Shown here: positions 9,672 to 18,061 of the stretch, piece by piece
Position numbering within the stretch: the stretch's first letter is position 1
Layout: each line of letters starts with the position of its first letter
Origin: Thermococcus nautili
GTDB lineage: Archaea > Methanobacteriota_B > Thermococci > Thermococcales > Thermococcaceae
Assembly: GCF_000585495.1 (NCBI RefSeq)
Contig: NZ_CP007264.1
Span: forward strand, 124,001 to 188,000
Direction: 5' to 3'
Length of the DNA stretch: 64,000 bases
The notes under the pieces: generated by a model
Seen by the model: the letters and a program-made list of their open reading frames with translations, nothing else
What the model was told of the DNA's origin: nothing
Databases searched by the model: none
Made by a program: the position numbers and the translations under genes

Positions 9672-10415
9672 TTGATTCGGGTCATCTTCCTCGACCTCGA
9701 CGGAACCCTCCTGGGAAGCGATTACTCGCCCGAAGGGGCCCGTCCCGTCATTGGGGAGCTCCTGAGGCGGGGCTACGAGGTCGTTGTGAACACCTCAAAG
9801 ACCCGCTTTGAAGTCGAGTACTACCTGAGAGCCTGGAACCTTGAGAAGCCCTTCGTGGTTGAAAACGGGAGCGCGGTCTACGTTCCGGTCAACTACCTCC
9901 CTCCCAAGGTCGTCGGTGAGTTCGGGGTGAAACGCGGAAAGTACCGCGTGATTGAGCTCGGGAGGCCCTATTCAGAGATAAAGCGCGCGCTCGACGAACT
10001 GTCCCCTGAGTACGGGCTCAAGTACTACGGCAACTCAACCCTCGACGAGGTTAAGGCCTTCACGGGCCTGCCAGAGGAGCTCGCAGAGCTCGCGATGAAG
10101 CGCGAATACAGCGAGACGGTATTCAGGTGGGCAAAAAATGGGTTCGAGGCGGAGCTTGAAAAGATTGGATTTAGAGTAAGCATGGGGACGAGGTTCCTGA
10201 ACGTCACCGGCAACACAGACAAGGGTAAGGGGGCCAGTGCTCTCCTCGAACTCTACTCTCTCCTCGGCGGGGTTGAGAGCTACGCGCTTGGGGACGGCGA
10301 GAACGACTTTCCCCTGTTTGAGGTCGTTGATAACGCTTTCATAGTTGGGAACCTCTCCCACCCAAAGGCTAAGCATATAAGCTCGATTGAAGAACTCCTG
10401 GGGGTGATACCGTGA
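9672..10415 (+). CDS. mpgP: Mannosyl-3-phosphoglycerate phosphatase
   Basis: A 247-residue HAD-superfamily phosphatase that removes the phosphate from mannosyl-3-phosphoglycerate to give mannosylglycerate. Motif I FLDLDGTLL contains the nucleophile Asp8 and Asp10; motif II is VVNTSKTR; motif IV is GDGENDFPLFE. The start is TTG 9672, just after the mpgS stop. Its stop overlaps the GTG start of the next gene. Confidence 0.93.
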   Translation: MIRVIFLDLDGTLLGSDYSPEGARPVIGELLRRGYEVVVNTSKTRFEVEYYLRAWNLEKPFVVENGSAVYVPVNYLPPKVVGEFGVKRGKYRVIELGRPYSEIKRALDELSPEYGLKYYGNSTLDEVKAFTGLPEELAELAMKREYSETVFRWAKNGFEAELEKIGFRVSMGTRFLNVTGNTDKGKGASALLELYSLLGGVESYALGDGENDFPLFEVVDNAFIVGNLSHPKAKHISSIEELLGVIP

Positions 10416-11809
10416 AAACCGTAATCCTTGCGGGAGGAAAGGGAACGAGGCTGTGGCCCCTGAGCAGGGAGCTGATGCCAAAGCAGTTCGTCCGCTTCCT
10501 CGACGATAGGAGCCTCTTCCAGAAGACCGTTGAGAGGGCACTTCTCTTCTCAAAGCCGAGCGAGATATTCATTGTAACAAACAGAAACTACCGCTTCCGC
10601 GTTCTGGACGACTTAAGGGAGCTGGGCGTTGAAATCCCCGAGGACAACATCCTCCTTGAACCGAGCGCCAGGAACACCCTGCCGGCCATCCTCTGGGCGA
10701 CGCTCAGGATAGAGGAGGAGTTTGGGAACTCGGTCGTTGCGGTTTTACCAAGCGACCACCTCATAGAGGTCAACGAGGCCTACGAGAGGGCCTTTGAGAA
10801 CGCTGAGAGGCTGGCTAAAAACCACCTCGTCACCTTCGGAATCAAGCCGACCAGACCACACACGGGCTACGGCTACATAAAGCCGGGCGAGAAGATTGAA
10901 GAGAACGGAAGGATAATCGGATACACGGTTTCAGAGTTCAAGGAGAAGCCCGACCTCGAGACGGCAAAGCGCTACGTCGAAAGCGGTTACTACTGGAACA
11001 GCGGGATGTTCGCGTTCTCAAGCTCGCTTTTCATTGAGGAGGTTCAGAAGCACGCCTCCGACGTCTGGGAGGCCTTTGAGGAGAGCGGTGACATAGAGGA
11101 GGCCTACAACCGCGTCCCGGAGATAAGCATAGACTACGGCGTCATGGAGAAGACAGACAAAGCGGCAGTCGTTCCCCTCAACACGAAGTGGAGCGACCTT
11201 GGAAGCTTCGACGCCATCTACGAGGTCCTTGAGAAGGACTCCGACGGGAACGCGGTCAGGGTTCGCGGAAAGAAGGGCTACCACGTCGGCGTCAATTCAA
11301 GGAACAATCTCATAATGACCGAGAGGCTCACCGCGACTGTTGGCGTTGAGGACTTGATAATCATAGACACTGGTGATGCATTGCTCGTGGCGAAAAAGGG
11401 CGAGAGCCAGCGCGTCAAGGAGGTCTACAAGGCACTTAAGGAGCTCGGCGACGAGCGCGTCATCGTCCACAGAACAGCTTACCGGCCCTGGGGAAGCTAC
11501 ACAGTGCTTGAAGAAGGCGACCGCTACAAGATAAAGCGCCTGACCGTTCTGCCGGGCAAGAAGCTCTCCCTCCAGATGCATTACCACCGCTCCGAGCACT
11601 GGGTCGTGGTCAGGGGAACCGCCAAGGTCATCGTCGGGGATAGGGAGATACTCCTCCGGCCCGGGGAGAGCACGTTCATTCCCGCTGGCGTTAAGCACCG
11701 CCTTGAGAACCCGGGAAAGGTCGTTCTGGAGGTCATAGAGACCCAGATTGGTGAGTACCTCGGCGAGGACGACATAGTTCGCTTTGACGACGAGTTCGGG
11801 AGGGTCTGA
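10412..11809 (+). CDS. manC: Mannose-1-phosphate guanylyltransferase / mannose-6-phosphate isomerase
   Basis: A 465-residue bifunctional enzyme. The N-terminal nucleotidyltransferase carries AGGKGTRLWPLSRE and the lysine region MPKQF and makes GDP-mannose from mannose 1-phosphate. The C-terminal cupin (from about residue 350; LSLQMHYHRSEHWVVVRG, FIPAGVKHRLEN) is the type II phosphomannose isomerase. It starts at GTG 10412 after GGGGTGATACC. Together with pmm it supplies GDP-mannose to MpgS. Confidence 0.93.
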   Translation: MKTVILAGGKGTRLWPLSRELMPKQFVRFLDDRSLFQKTVERALLFSKPSEIFIVTNRNYRFRVLDDLRELGVEIPEDNILLEPSARNTLPAILWATLRIEEEFGNSVVAVLPSDHLIEVNEAYERAFENAERLAKNHLVTFGIKPTRPHTGYGYIKPGEKIEENGRIIGYTVSEFKEKPDLETAKRYVESGYYWNSGMFAFSSSLFIEEVQKHASDVWEAFEESGDIEEAYNRVPEISIDYGVMEKTDKAAVVPLNTKWSDLGSFDAIYEVLEKDSDGNAVRVRGKKGYHVGVNSRNNLIMTERLTATVGVEDLIIIDTGDALLVAKKGESQRVKEVYKALKELGDERVIVHRTAYRPWGSYTVLEEGDRYKIKRLTVLPGKKLSLQMHYHRSEHWVVVRGTAKVIVGDREILLRPGESTFIPAGVKHRLENPGKVVLEVIETQIGEYLGEDDIVRFDDEFGRV

Positions 11810-11810
11810 G

Positions 11811-13175
11811 ATGGGAAAGCTGTTCGGAACCTTCGGCGTCCGCGGGATAGCCAACGAGAAGATAACGCCCGAGTTCGCGCTCAAGATGGGCATGGCCTTC
11901 GGGACGATGCTCAAGCGCGAGGGAAGGAAGAAACCGCTGGTCGTCGTCGGCAGGGACACGAGGGTGAGCGGTGAGATGCTGAAGAACGCGCTCATCAGCG
12001 GACTCCTCAGTGTCGGCTGTGACGTCATCGACGTGGGAATAGCACCCACTCCTGCAATACAGTGGGCCACCAACCACTTCAAGGCCGACGGCGGGGCGGT
12101 TATTACGGCCAGCCACAATCCACCGGAGTACAACGGCATAAAGCTCCTCGAGCCAAATGGAATGGGCCTCAAGAAGGAGCGCGAAGCGGTCGTTGAGGAA
12201 ATATTCTTTGCCGAGGACTTCGACAGGGCGAAGTGGGACGAGATTGGTGAGGTTCGCGAGGAGGACATCATCAAGCCCTACATCGAGGCGATAAAGAGCA
12301 GGGTGGACGTTGAGGCAATCAGGAAGAGAAGGCCCTTCGTTGTCGTTGACACCTCCAACGGCGCCGGTTCTCTAACACTCCCGTATCTCCTGCGGGAGCT
12401 CGGCTGTAAAGTTGTGAGCGTCAACGCCCACCCGGACGGCCACTTCCCGGCCAGAAACCCGGAGCCGAACGAGGAGAACCTCAAGGACTTCATGAAGATT
12501 GTTAAGGCCCTCGGTGCCGACTTCGGCGTTGCCCAGGACGGCGACGCGGACAGGGCGGTGTTCATAGACGAGAACGGGCGCTTCATCCAGGGTGACAAGA
12601 CCTTCGCCCTCGTTGCCGATGCGGTTCTCAGGGAAAACGGCGGCGGTCTGCTCGTGACAACGATAGCGACCTCGAACCTGCTCGATGACATTGCGAAGAA
12701 GAACAACGCGAAGGTTATGCGCACGAAGGTTGGAGACCTCATCGTCGCGAGGGCTTTGCTTGAGCACAACGGAACCATCGGCGGCGAGGAGAACGGTGGC
12801 GTCATCTTCCCTGACTTCGTCCTCGGAAGGGACGGGGCGATGACGACTGCAAAGATAGTCGAGATTTTCGCGAAGAGCGGAAAGAAGTTCAGCGAGCTGA
12901 TTGATGAGCTGCCGAAGTACTACCAGTTCAAGACGAAAAGGAAAGTTGAAGGCGACAGGAAGGCGATAGTTGCCAAGGTTGCCGAGCTCGCTAGGGCGAG
13001 GGGTTACGAGATAGACACCACCGACGGGACGAAGATACTCTTCCCCGACGGTTGGGTTCTGGTTAGGGCCAGCGGAACCGAGCCGATAATAAGGATTTTC
13101 AGCGAAGCGAAGAGCGAGGAGAAGGCCAGGGAGTACCTTGAGCTCGGGTTGAAGTTGCTGGAGGAAGCCCTCTAA
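11811..13175 (+). CDS. pmm: Phosphomannomutase / phosphoglucomutase
   Basis: A 454-residue alpha-D-phosphohexomutase converting mannose 6-phosphate to mannose 1-phosphate, closing the GDP-mannose supply line. It has the phosphoserine loop TASHNPPEYNG (Ser101), the Mg loop DGDADR at 243-248, the sugar-binding GGEENGG, and the phosphate-binding RASGTEP near the end. ATG 11811 follows the manC stop by 1 bp. A start further upstream would overlap manC with no family support. Confidence 0.93.
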   Translation: MGKLFGTFGVRGIANEKITPEFALKMGMAFGTMLKREGRKKPLVVVGRDTRVSGEMLKNALISGLLSVGCDVIDVGIAPTPAIQWATNHFKADGGAVITASHNPPEYNGIKLLEPNGMGLKKEREAVVEEIFFAEDFDRAKWDEIGEVREEDIIKPYIEAIKSRVDVEAIRKRRPFVVVDTSNGAGSLTLPYLLRELGCKVVSVNAHPDGHFPARNPEPNEENLKDFMKIVKALGADFGVAQDGDADRAVFIDENGRFIQGDKTFALVADAVLRENGGGLLVTTIATSNLLDDIAKKNNAKVMRTKVGDLIVARALLEHNGTIGGEENGGVIFPDFVLGRDGAMTTAKIVEIFAKSGKKFSELIDELPKYYQFKTKRKVEGDRKAIVAKVAELARARGYEIDTTDGTKILFPDGWVLVRASGTEPIIRIFSEAKSEEKAREYLELGLKLLEEAL

Positions 13176-13177
13176 GG

Positions 13178-13193
13178 TATTTTCTTTTTATTA
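13178..13193 (+). terminator. T-rich terminator after the mannosylglycerate operon
   Basis: TATTTTCTTTTTATTA begins just after the pmm stop codon. Archaeal intrinsic termination depends on such T runs, and the next gene has its own promoter about 80 bp downstream. Confidence 0.4.
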
Positions 13194-13253
13194 ACAGTTT
13201 TCTGCAGGAGTTGTTCTTAGCTCTTATATCTAACAGTTGGGATTATTTAGATG

Positions 13254-13281
13254 TTTGAACCAAAACCCTTTAATTATAATT
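13254..13281 (+). promoter_or_regulatory. Promoter of ABC cassette copy A
   Basis: TTTGAACCAAAAC followed by TTTAATTATAATT forms a BRE/TATA-like element, leaving an untranslated leader of about 95 nt before ATG 13390. The same GAACCAAAA-TATA arrangement precedes cassette copy B at 15623-15646, so the promoter appears to have been duplicated with the genes. Confidence 0.4.
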
Positions 13282-13389
13282 CTCTGTAAGAATTCATGTC
13301 TAATGCTTAATAAGATAGCAACTAATCTGTTGTGATTGGTCAGGGACGTTGGCAATCGGCCCCAATACGTTGCACGTGGAGGTGTTTGA

Positions 13390-14397
13390 ATGAAGAAATC
13401 AAGCGGAAGGCGTTTTCTCCTGTTTATATTTGTGTCCATTTTAGCCTTGATTTTTGTACCGAGCACTGCTTCCCTTTCCGAAACATCGGCCCCTTACTGG
13501 TTTCATCAGGGCTCGTTCGTTGAGTATAAAGCCGTTAGCTATCATCGCAACGGTGGAGGATTTGTTTTCAATGCAAGCGGAGTCCCTGTGTCCGTAACCG
13601 GTCCAAATATAACCGTGATTTTCAAGGTACTTAACGTAACCGGAGATATTGCGAGGGTGAAGGTTATTCTATCCGTGAGTACAGGCAATGTAACATTTGC
13701 GCCCGTTACGGTGTTTTATCCGGCCAATGGGACTTTCAAACCCTTCTGGAATGCGAGCGATGTCATCAATGTGACGAGAATGTCCAACAATTTAACAAGA
13801 GTCGTACTCAAGTCCCTTACCGTGGGTGGGGAATACGAGATAAAACTCAGCGCTGGATGGGTGTATGACCTCCACGGAAACCCTTACGGCCATACGGTTC
13901 TATGGGATGGATTCACTAAAAACGAAACGTTTGCGTTATACTATGGTAAGAGAGTGGTTATAACCGAGGTTAAAATAATTAATGCGACCCTAAATACTTA
14001 CTATTCGAGCTTTCCAAAGCCCAACCTCTTGGTTCACAGCACTCGTGTTGTGGCACCCGATGGACAGATTTCGTTTTTTGATGCCTTTTATAGCCCTGGC
14101 TACAGAATATGTCTGTCTTTCATAATGGACCCGATACCAGATTTTCATGCCGTCGGTATCTACGGCTTTATGTGGACGGACGATAGAGCGCTGGCTATAG
14201 ATAAGAAACTGAACTTGAACTATAAAATAGTCAACGGAGTCTGGCCACAGGGGGTTATACTGGCCAATGTCACTCTGGGGGAATCCACGACTCCAGTGGT
14301 GTCACCTCCCGAACCATCAAAAGCCAGGTATCTCCTGCCCATCGCTGTCGGAATAGCGGTGGTTGCTGGGGTTGTAACATACCGTAGGGGGCGGTAA
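13390..14397 (+). CDS. Secreted, C-terminally anchored sequon-rich protein, cassette copy A
   Basis: A 335-residue protein I do not recognise. It has a signal peptide (MKKSSGRRFLLFIFVSILAL to about residue 28), a beta-rich ectodomain with about eleven N-x-S/T sequons, and one C-terminal helix (YLLPIAVGIAVVAGVVTY) ending YRRGR. It is therefore an extracellular glycoprotein anchored at the C-terminus. The protein at 15824 is a diverged paralogue sharing PYW near the mature N-terminus, GxVY-GxxYGHTxL-D and the GxIxxxNVT segment. RBS GGAGGTG lies upstream. Codon use is more AT-rich than in flanking genes. It may bind the substrate of the linked ABC transporter. Confidence 0.7.
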   Translation: MKKSSGRRFLLFIFVSILALIFVPSTASLSETSAPYWFHQGSFVEYKAVSYHRNGGGFVFNASGVPVSVTGPNITVIFKVLNVTGDIARVKVILSVSTGNVTFAPVTVFYPANGTFKPFWNASDVINVTRMSNNLTRVVLKSLTVGGEYEIKLSAGWVYDLHGNPYGHTVLWDGFTKNETFALYYGKRVVITEVKIINATLNTYYSSFPKPNLLVHSTRVVAPDGQISFFDAFYSPGYRICLSFIMDPIPDFHAVGIYGFMWTDDRALAIDKKLNLNYKIVNGVWPQGVILANVTLGESTTPVVSPPEPSKARYLLPIAVGIAVVAGVVTYRRGR

Positions 14398-14398
14398 A

Positions 14399-15169
14399 AT
14401 GGGTAGAAGGATAACCCTACTTTCTTGGGAGTTGAACGACCCTATACGGGTTCTGATAACCACTTTGGGGATTCTCGTGACTGGCTATATCTTCCAGCAT
14501 AGCCTTCTTACCAGCACCGGGGAGATTGGAACTGTCTCGACTTCTGTAAATGGGCTTAACTCAATGAGCGGTTTTGTGATAGCCCGCGCCATAACCTCGG
14601 AAGATTTCTGGATTATCGCCACATTCTTCATCGCGATGCTGGTGACGTTGACGTTTCGTGCGGGTATAGAGGGTAGGTATGAATTAACAACATACTCGCT
14701 CCCGTATTCCAAGTCAGAGATTTTTGCCGTGAAACTGCTGGTCTCCTTTTTACTGTCCCTCCTGGTCGTGTTTGTCCCGTTCTTTGTTCTGGTCTCCATT
14801 AACTTTGCAGAAACACCCAAGTTCGTTCTCTCCCTCTTTACGGGGGAGCGCTTTATGGCCCTGTTGATTGTGGTTTTTATGGCAATTTTCTACATCCTTT
14901 CACTAACGCTGTTTTTGTCGGTGACTTTGAGAAACATGTTTGCGGTGCTCGTTTTTGCGTTCCCGCTCCTCGTTATCCCTTACTTCGTGACCGCGAATCT
15001 TCCACCGGGGAACCTCCTCCGGGAAACGGCCGTAAGCATATCGACTGGTGAATACTTCACACTCTCACAATTTCTCCTTCAACCGCGCTTTGTGGTAGGG
15101 GGCCTTGTCGTGCCCCTTATGCTTACGTTGGTGTCCTTCGTGATAATCCTATGGAGGGACGTTAGATGA
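14399..15169 (+). CDS. ABC-2-like permease, cassette copy A
   Basis: A 256-residue membrane protein with about six helices and a cytoplasmic N-terminus (LLSWELNDPIRVL) typical of ABC-2 exporter permeases. The central TTYSLPYSKSEIFAVKLL is the conserved coupling region seen in such permeases and is shared with the copy-B paralogue (YSLPFSKGEIFTAKFF). It follows the surface-protein gene by 1 bp and overlaps the next gene by 4 bp. The only ATPase in the island is at 18058. Transport direction and substrate are unknown. Confidence 0.7.
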   Translation: MGRRITLLSWELNDPIRVLITTLGILVTGYIFQHSLLTSTGEIGTVSTSVNGLNSMSGFVIARAITSEDFWIIATFFIAMLVTLTFRAGIEGRYELTTYSLPYSKSEIFAVKLLVSFLLSLLVVFVPFFVLVSINFAETPKFVLSLFTGERFMALLIVVFMAIFYILSLTLFLSVTLRNMFAVLVFAFPLLVIPYFVTANLPPGNLLRETAVSISTGEYFTLSQFLLQPRFVVGGLVVPLMLTLVSFVIILWRDVR

Positions 15170-15609
15170 GGCATCGCATGATAGTTTCTCTGGTGTTTGT
15201 CCTTGGGATTCTCTTCCTCCTCCCGGTAATTGAGTTTTCGCAGATTCACAAAACGGTATGGCCGGGGGGCGTTTACCCTGTTTCTGGTAGCGGGGGAGCG
15301 CAGTTTAACTCCCCCGGATGGGCAATGCTTAACCTGACCTGTAACGGTAAGAGTGGACGTGTGGTAGTGGAGGACGATGTAACCGGCCGTGTCCTGTTGA
15401 ACTCCACTGTCCTGGGTCACGCTCAGTTCGAGATAGTCCTTCCCCACGCCGGTGATTACAGTATCTACGGTTCAAACAACAATGAGTCTCTTGTCTGCAC
15501 TGACCAGGTCTGGAAGCCCTACGCAACCACGACTGTCCAAGACGTTTCATATCTGGGTTCCTCGGTGATGTTTTTACTTTTTGCAATATTGTTAGTAATG
15601 TCGCGTTAA
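15166..15609 (+). CDS. Small membrane-anchored ectodomain protein, cassette copy A
   Basis: A 147-residue protein with an N-terminal helix (IVSLVFVLGILFLLPVI), a short extracellular beta domain with sequons, and a C-terminal helix (YLGSSVMFLLFAILLVM). Not recognised as a known family. Its paralogue at 17618 shares the pattern SPGW-xMN-NGK, then IVLP-x-GxYxxY. It probably forms a complex with the permease encoded just upstream. Confidence 0.6.
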   Translation: MRHRMIVSLVFVLGILFLLPVIEFSQIHKTVWPGGVYPVSGSGGAQFNSPGWAMLNLTCNGKSGRVVVEDDVTGRVLLNSTVLGHAQFEIVLPHAGDYSIYGSNNNESLVCTDQVWKPYATTTVQDVSYLGSSVMFLLFAILLVMSR

Positions 15610-15622
15610 TATCGATAGATAG

Positions 15623-15646
15623 TTGAACCAAAATCGCTAAATATAA
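15623..15646 (+). promoter_or_regulatory. Promoter of ABC cassette copy B
   Basis: TTGAACCAAAAT then CTAAATATAATTA mirrors the promoter of copy A. It leaves a leader of about 160 nt before ATG 15824, unusually long for this genome, and the leader contains an inverted repeat. Confidence 0.4.
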
Positions 15647-15721
15647 TTACGACAACAGTGCATAATGCAACTTCAATATGGGTGGAGTCTCAGCCCATGC
15701 AGGAAAATGGACGTTGGTATG

Positions 15722-15742
15722 TTGGAATAGACCTTATTCCAA
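15722..15742. repeat. 8-bp inverted repeat in the leader of cassette copy B
   Basis: TTGGAATA, a 5-bp spacer, then TATTCCAA: perfect dyad symmetry, extendable with G-T and A-T pairs. It could be an operator for a dimeric regulator or an RNA hairpin. No equally good repeat is seen in the copy-A leader. Confidence 0.5.
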
Positions 15743-15823
15743 TATGTTGGGTACAGCAATGAAGTAACAGTTGCTTCCGTCGGTATTTCACCGGAGGGCG
15801 TATAACTACAGGAGGAATGCTTA

Positions 15824-16843
15824 ATGAAGAAGGGCGTATTCCCTCTCCTGATTTTGCTTTTCTTCCTTTTCCCGGCGTCCTTCGCAACTGCGACTCCATA
15901 CTGGGTTAAACCGGGTTCTCAACTGGTGTACTTTGCTAACGGAACAACATCCAATGCCTATGGTGGTGGGGCATATTATCAAAGGGATGGCTGTGTTGCT
16001 AACGTTGGTTTCCAGAGTGCGTATGTTGTTTTTAAAGTCGTTAACCTATCCAATAATTGGGTGACTGTTAATGTTACCGTCGTATTCTACGGGGACAAGT
16101 CCCTTAAATGGCCGTTCTCGGAGGTTTATGCGTATTACCCCGCAACATGTGCCCCTCCATTTCCTAATCCTCTTAATACTACCCCCTATTCCCGCAATAA
16201 TGTTTCGCTTAAATGGTCTGACTACGGGACTAAGCTGGTTCTCCACGGGACTTACAGGGTATACCTTCCCACTGGCATAGTGTATTCAACTGATGGCCGT
16301 GCCTATGGGCACACGATACTATTTGACTTGTATCCCGTTTCTAATAACAGCTACGTGTTTCTCGATAGAAAGCGTCTCTCCTTTAGCGAAGTCCGTATTC
16401 TGAACTCGACGACGTATGTGACGTATTACCGTAACTTTACTGGGCCAAACGTCCTCCTCATGAGTGAACCAACTAACTTTACCGACCCAAGTGGGGCAAT
16501 TGCATTTCTGAGAACACTTGCCGTATTTAATCCCGGCAACGACATAACACTGGGCTTCATGGGTGTCGTTCCAGACCTTGAGGCGTCTCTCGGAATCAGT
16601 GTTGTTACAGTGCTGGATAACATGGCCAAGCGTCAAAAACCCAAGTTCTCCGGAGAGGAACTACAGAGGGCCGTTGCTCCCGGACTCATCCTGTATAATG
16701 TTAGCATTCCCAAAAGTCCGAATTCAGAAACTCCGCCTTCCGTTCAACTCGCAGTGGCTCCCGCTCTTTCCAAGGTATGGGCTGTTAGTGCGGTTGTTGC
16801 TATCGTATTCCTCATCGGTGTTTTCGCATTAAAGAGGGGGTGA
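15824..16843 (+). CDS. Secreted, C-terminally anchored sequon-rich protein, cassette copy B
   Basis: A 339-residue paralogue of the protein at 13390: signal peptide (LLILLFFLFPASFATA), mature N-terminus TPYWVKPGSQLVY, many N-x-S/T sequons, the shared GIVYSTDGRAYGHTILFD and LSFSEVRILNST motifs, and a C-terminal helix (VWAVSAVVAIVFLIGVFAL) followed by KRG. Unlike copy A it has two ectodomain Cys residues (in DGCVAN and ATCAPP) that could form a disulfide. RBS AGGAGG lies upstream. Function unknown. Confidence 0.7.
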   Translation: MKKGVFPLLILLFFLFPASFATATPYWVKPGSQLVYFANGTTSNAYGGGAYYQRDGCVANVGFQSAYVVFKVVNLSNNWVTVNVTVVFYGDKSLKWPFSEVYAYYPATCAPPFPNPLNTTPYSRNNVSLKWSDYGTKLVLHGTYRVYLPTGIVYSTDGRAYGHTILFDLYPVSNNSYVFLDRKRLSFSEVRILNSTTYVTYYRNFTGPNVLLMSEPTNFTDPSGAIAFLRTLAVFNPGNDITLGFMGVVPDLEASLGISVVTVLDNMAKRQKPKFSGEELQRAVAPGLILYNVSIPKSPNSETPPSVQLAVAPALSKVWAVSAVVAIVFLIGVFALKRG

Positions 16844-16847
16844 GCCT

Positions 16848-17621
16848 ATGAATAAGTTTCGGACATTACTCGCCTGGGAACTTAGCGACTCTTTGAGATT
16901 GATAATTTTCCTTCTTGGAATTCCCTCTCTAACTTATCTTCTGGCCGTTGGTTACCTTAAATCCCAATGGGAACTTGGTTCCGTTGTTTCTTCACGTCCC
17001 CCCGTTTACAAGGGATTATCTCCCCTGGGAAGCATCACTGCTGTTCACCTCTTTGATTATCTTTCCCTCTCATCAGGTTTCTGGGTTCTCCTGGCACTTC
17101 TTGTCTCCATCTTGTCAGTCTTAACCTTCCGCTACGATAGGGAGCATGGTTATGCGTTTTCGGTTTATTCCCTTCCTTTCAGCAAGGGAGAAATATTCAC
17201 CGCAAAGTTTTTCTCTGCACTTCTTCTCTCCCTTGTTTCCCTGTACATCCCCATTTTAATTGTAGACGTGTTCCCAAATGCGGATATACTTGGGGTTATA
17301 CGAAAAATACTTTTCACAACTCAGTATTGCCATCTGCTTGTTTTTGCCACGTATTTTGTACTCTTCTCTCTGTCAGTCTCTTTGCTGTTTTCAGTTCTGT
17401 TAAGGGACATGCTCCTGGCTTTTATTGCATCCTTTTTCCTTCTTGTTCTTCCCTTTTTTGCGGGTCTTAACTGGCCACCATTTTCATTTGTTTCAATGCT
17501 TCCAAGGTCTCTGTCCGGTGCGTCACCGTTTGATTTCACCTGGTTTCTTAGGGGTCTCATAGTACCAATAGCACTCGTGCTTGTATCTGGACTGATTTTC
17601 ACAAGGAGGGATGTCCTGTGA
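16848..17621 (+). CDS. ABC-2-like permease, cassette copy B
   Basis: A 257-residue paralogue of the permease at 14399, with about six helices, an N-terminal LLAWELSDSLRLI and the coupling segment YSLPFSKGEIFTAKFFSALL. It sits between the surface protein and the small anchored protein exactly as in copy A. RBS GGGTGAGCCT. It presumably pairs with the ATPase at 18058, possibly as a heterodimer with copy A. Confidence 0.7.
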   Translation: MNKFRTLLAWELSDSLRLIIFLLGIPSLTYLLAVGYLKSQWELGSVVSSRPPVYKGLSPLGSITAVHLFDYLSLSSGFWVLLALLVSILSVLTFRYDREHGYAFSVYSLPFSKGEIFTAKFFSALLLSLVSLYIPILIVDVFPNADILGVIRKILFTTQYCHLLVFATYFVLFSLSVSLLFSVLLRDMLLAFIASFFLLVLPFFAGLNWPPFSFVSMLPRSLSGASPFDFTWFLRGLIVPIALVLVSGLIFTRRDVL

Positions 17622-18061
17622 AAGGAAAGTTCCTATTCGTACTTTTGTTATCCATCATGTTGGCTCTTCTGGGTGTTTGGGGAGCGTACATTACAGTGAA
17701 ACGAAATCCCGGTTTCATTGGACCGGTGGTTATGTCGAACTCACGAGGGGCACTTAGTTACGTATCAATTCATTCCCCTGGGTGGATAGTTATGAACTCC
17801 AGCTTTAATGGGAAAGGGAGGCTTATTATTTTGGACCAGTTTTCTAACAGGACCATTTTCACATACAACGTCAGCGAGCACCTTGCCTATCCAATAGTCC
17901 TTCCAAGAGAGGGTAGTTATGCAGTCTACGTCTTGAACGGCTCCCTGACGTTTTCGGCTTATTACCCTGGAGTTTATCCCACTCTTAAAGTCCAGAAAGC
18001 CCTGTACATGTCAATAACAATTCTGGCTTTTGTATTGGCTCTGTGGAGGTGGAGGGCATGA
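17618..18061 (+). CDS. Small membrane-anchored ectodomain protein, cassette copy B
   Basis: A 147-residue paralogue of the protein at 15166, of identical length: N-terminal helix (LFVLLLSIMLALLGVW), sequon-bearing beta domain (HSPGWIVMNSSFNGKGRL, PIVLPREGSYAVYVLNGS), and a C-terminal helix ending WRWRA. The GTG start overlaps the permease stop by 4 bp, and its stop overlaps the ATPase start. No known family. Confidence 0.6.
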   Translation: MKGKFLFVLLLSIMLALLGVWGAYITVKRNPGFIGPVVMSNSRGALSYVSIHSPGWIVMNSSFNGKGRLIILDQFSNRTIFTYNVSEHLAYPIVLPREGSYAVYVLNGSLTFSAYYPGVYPTLKVQKALYMSITILAFVLALWRWRA

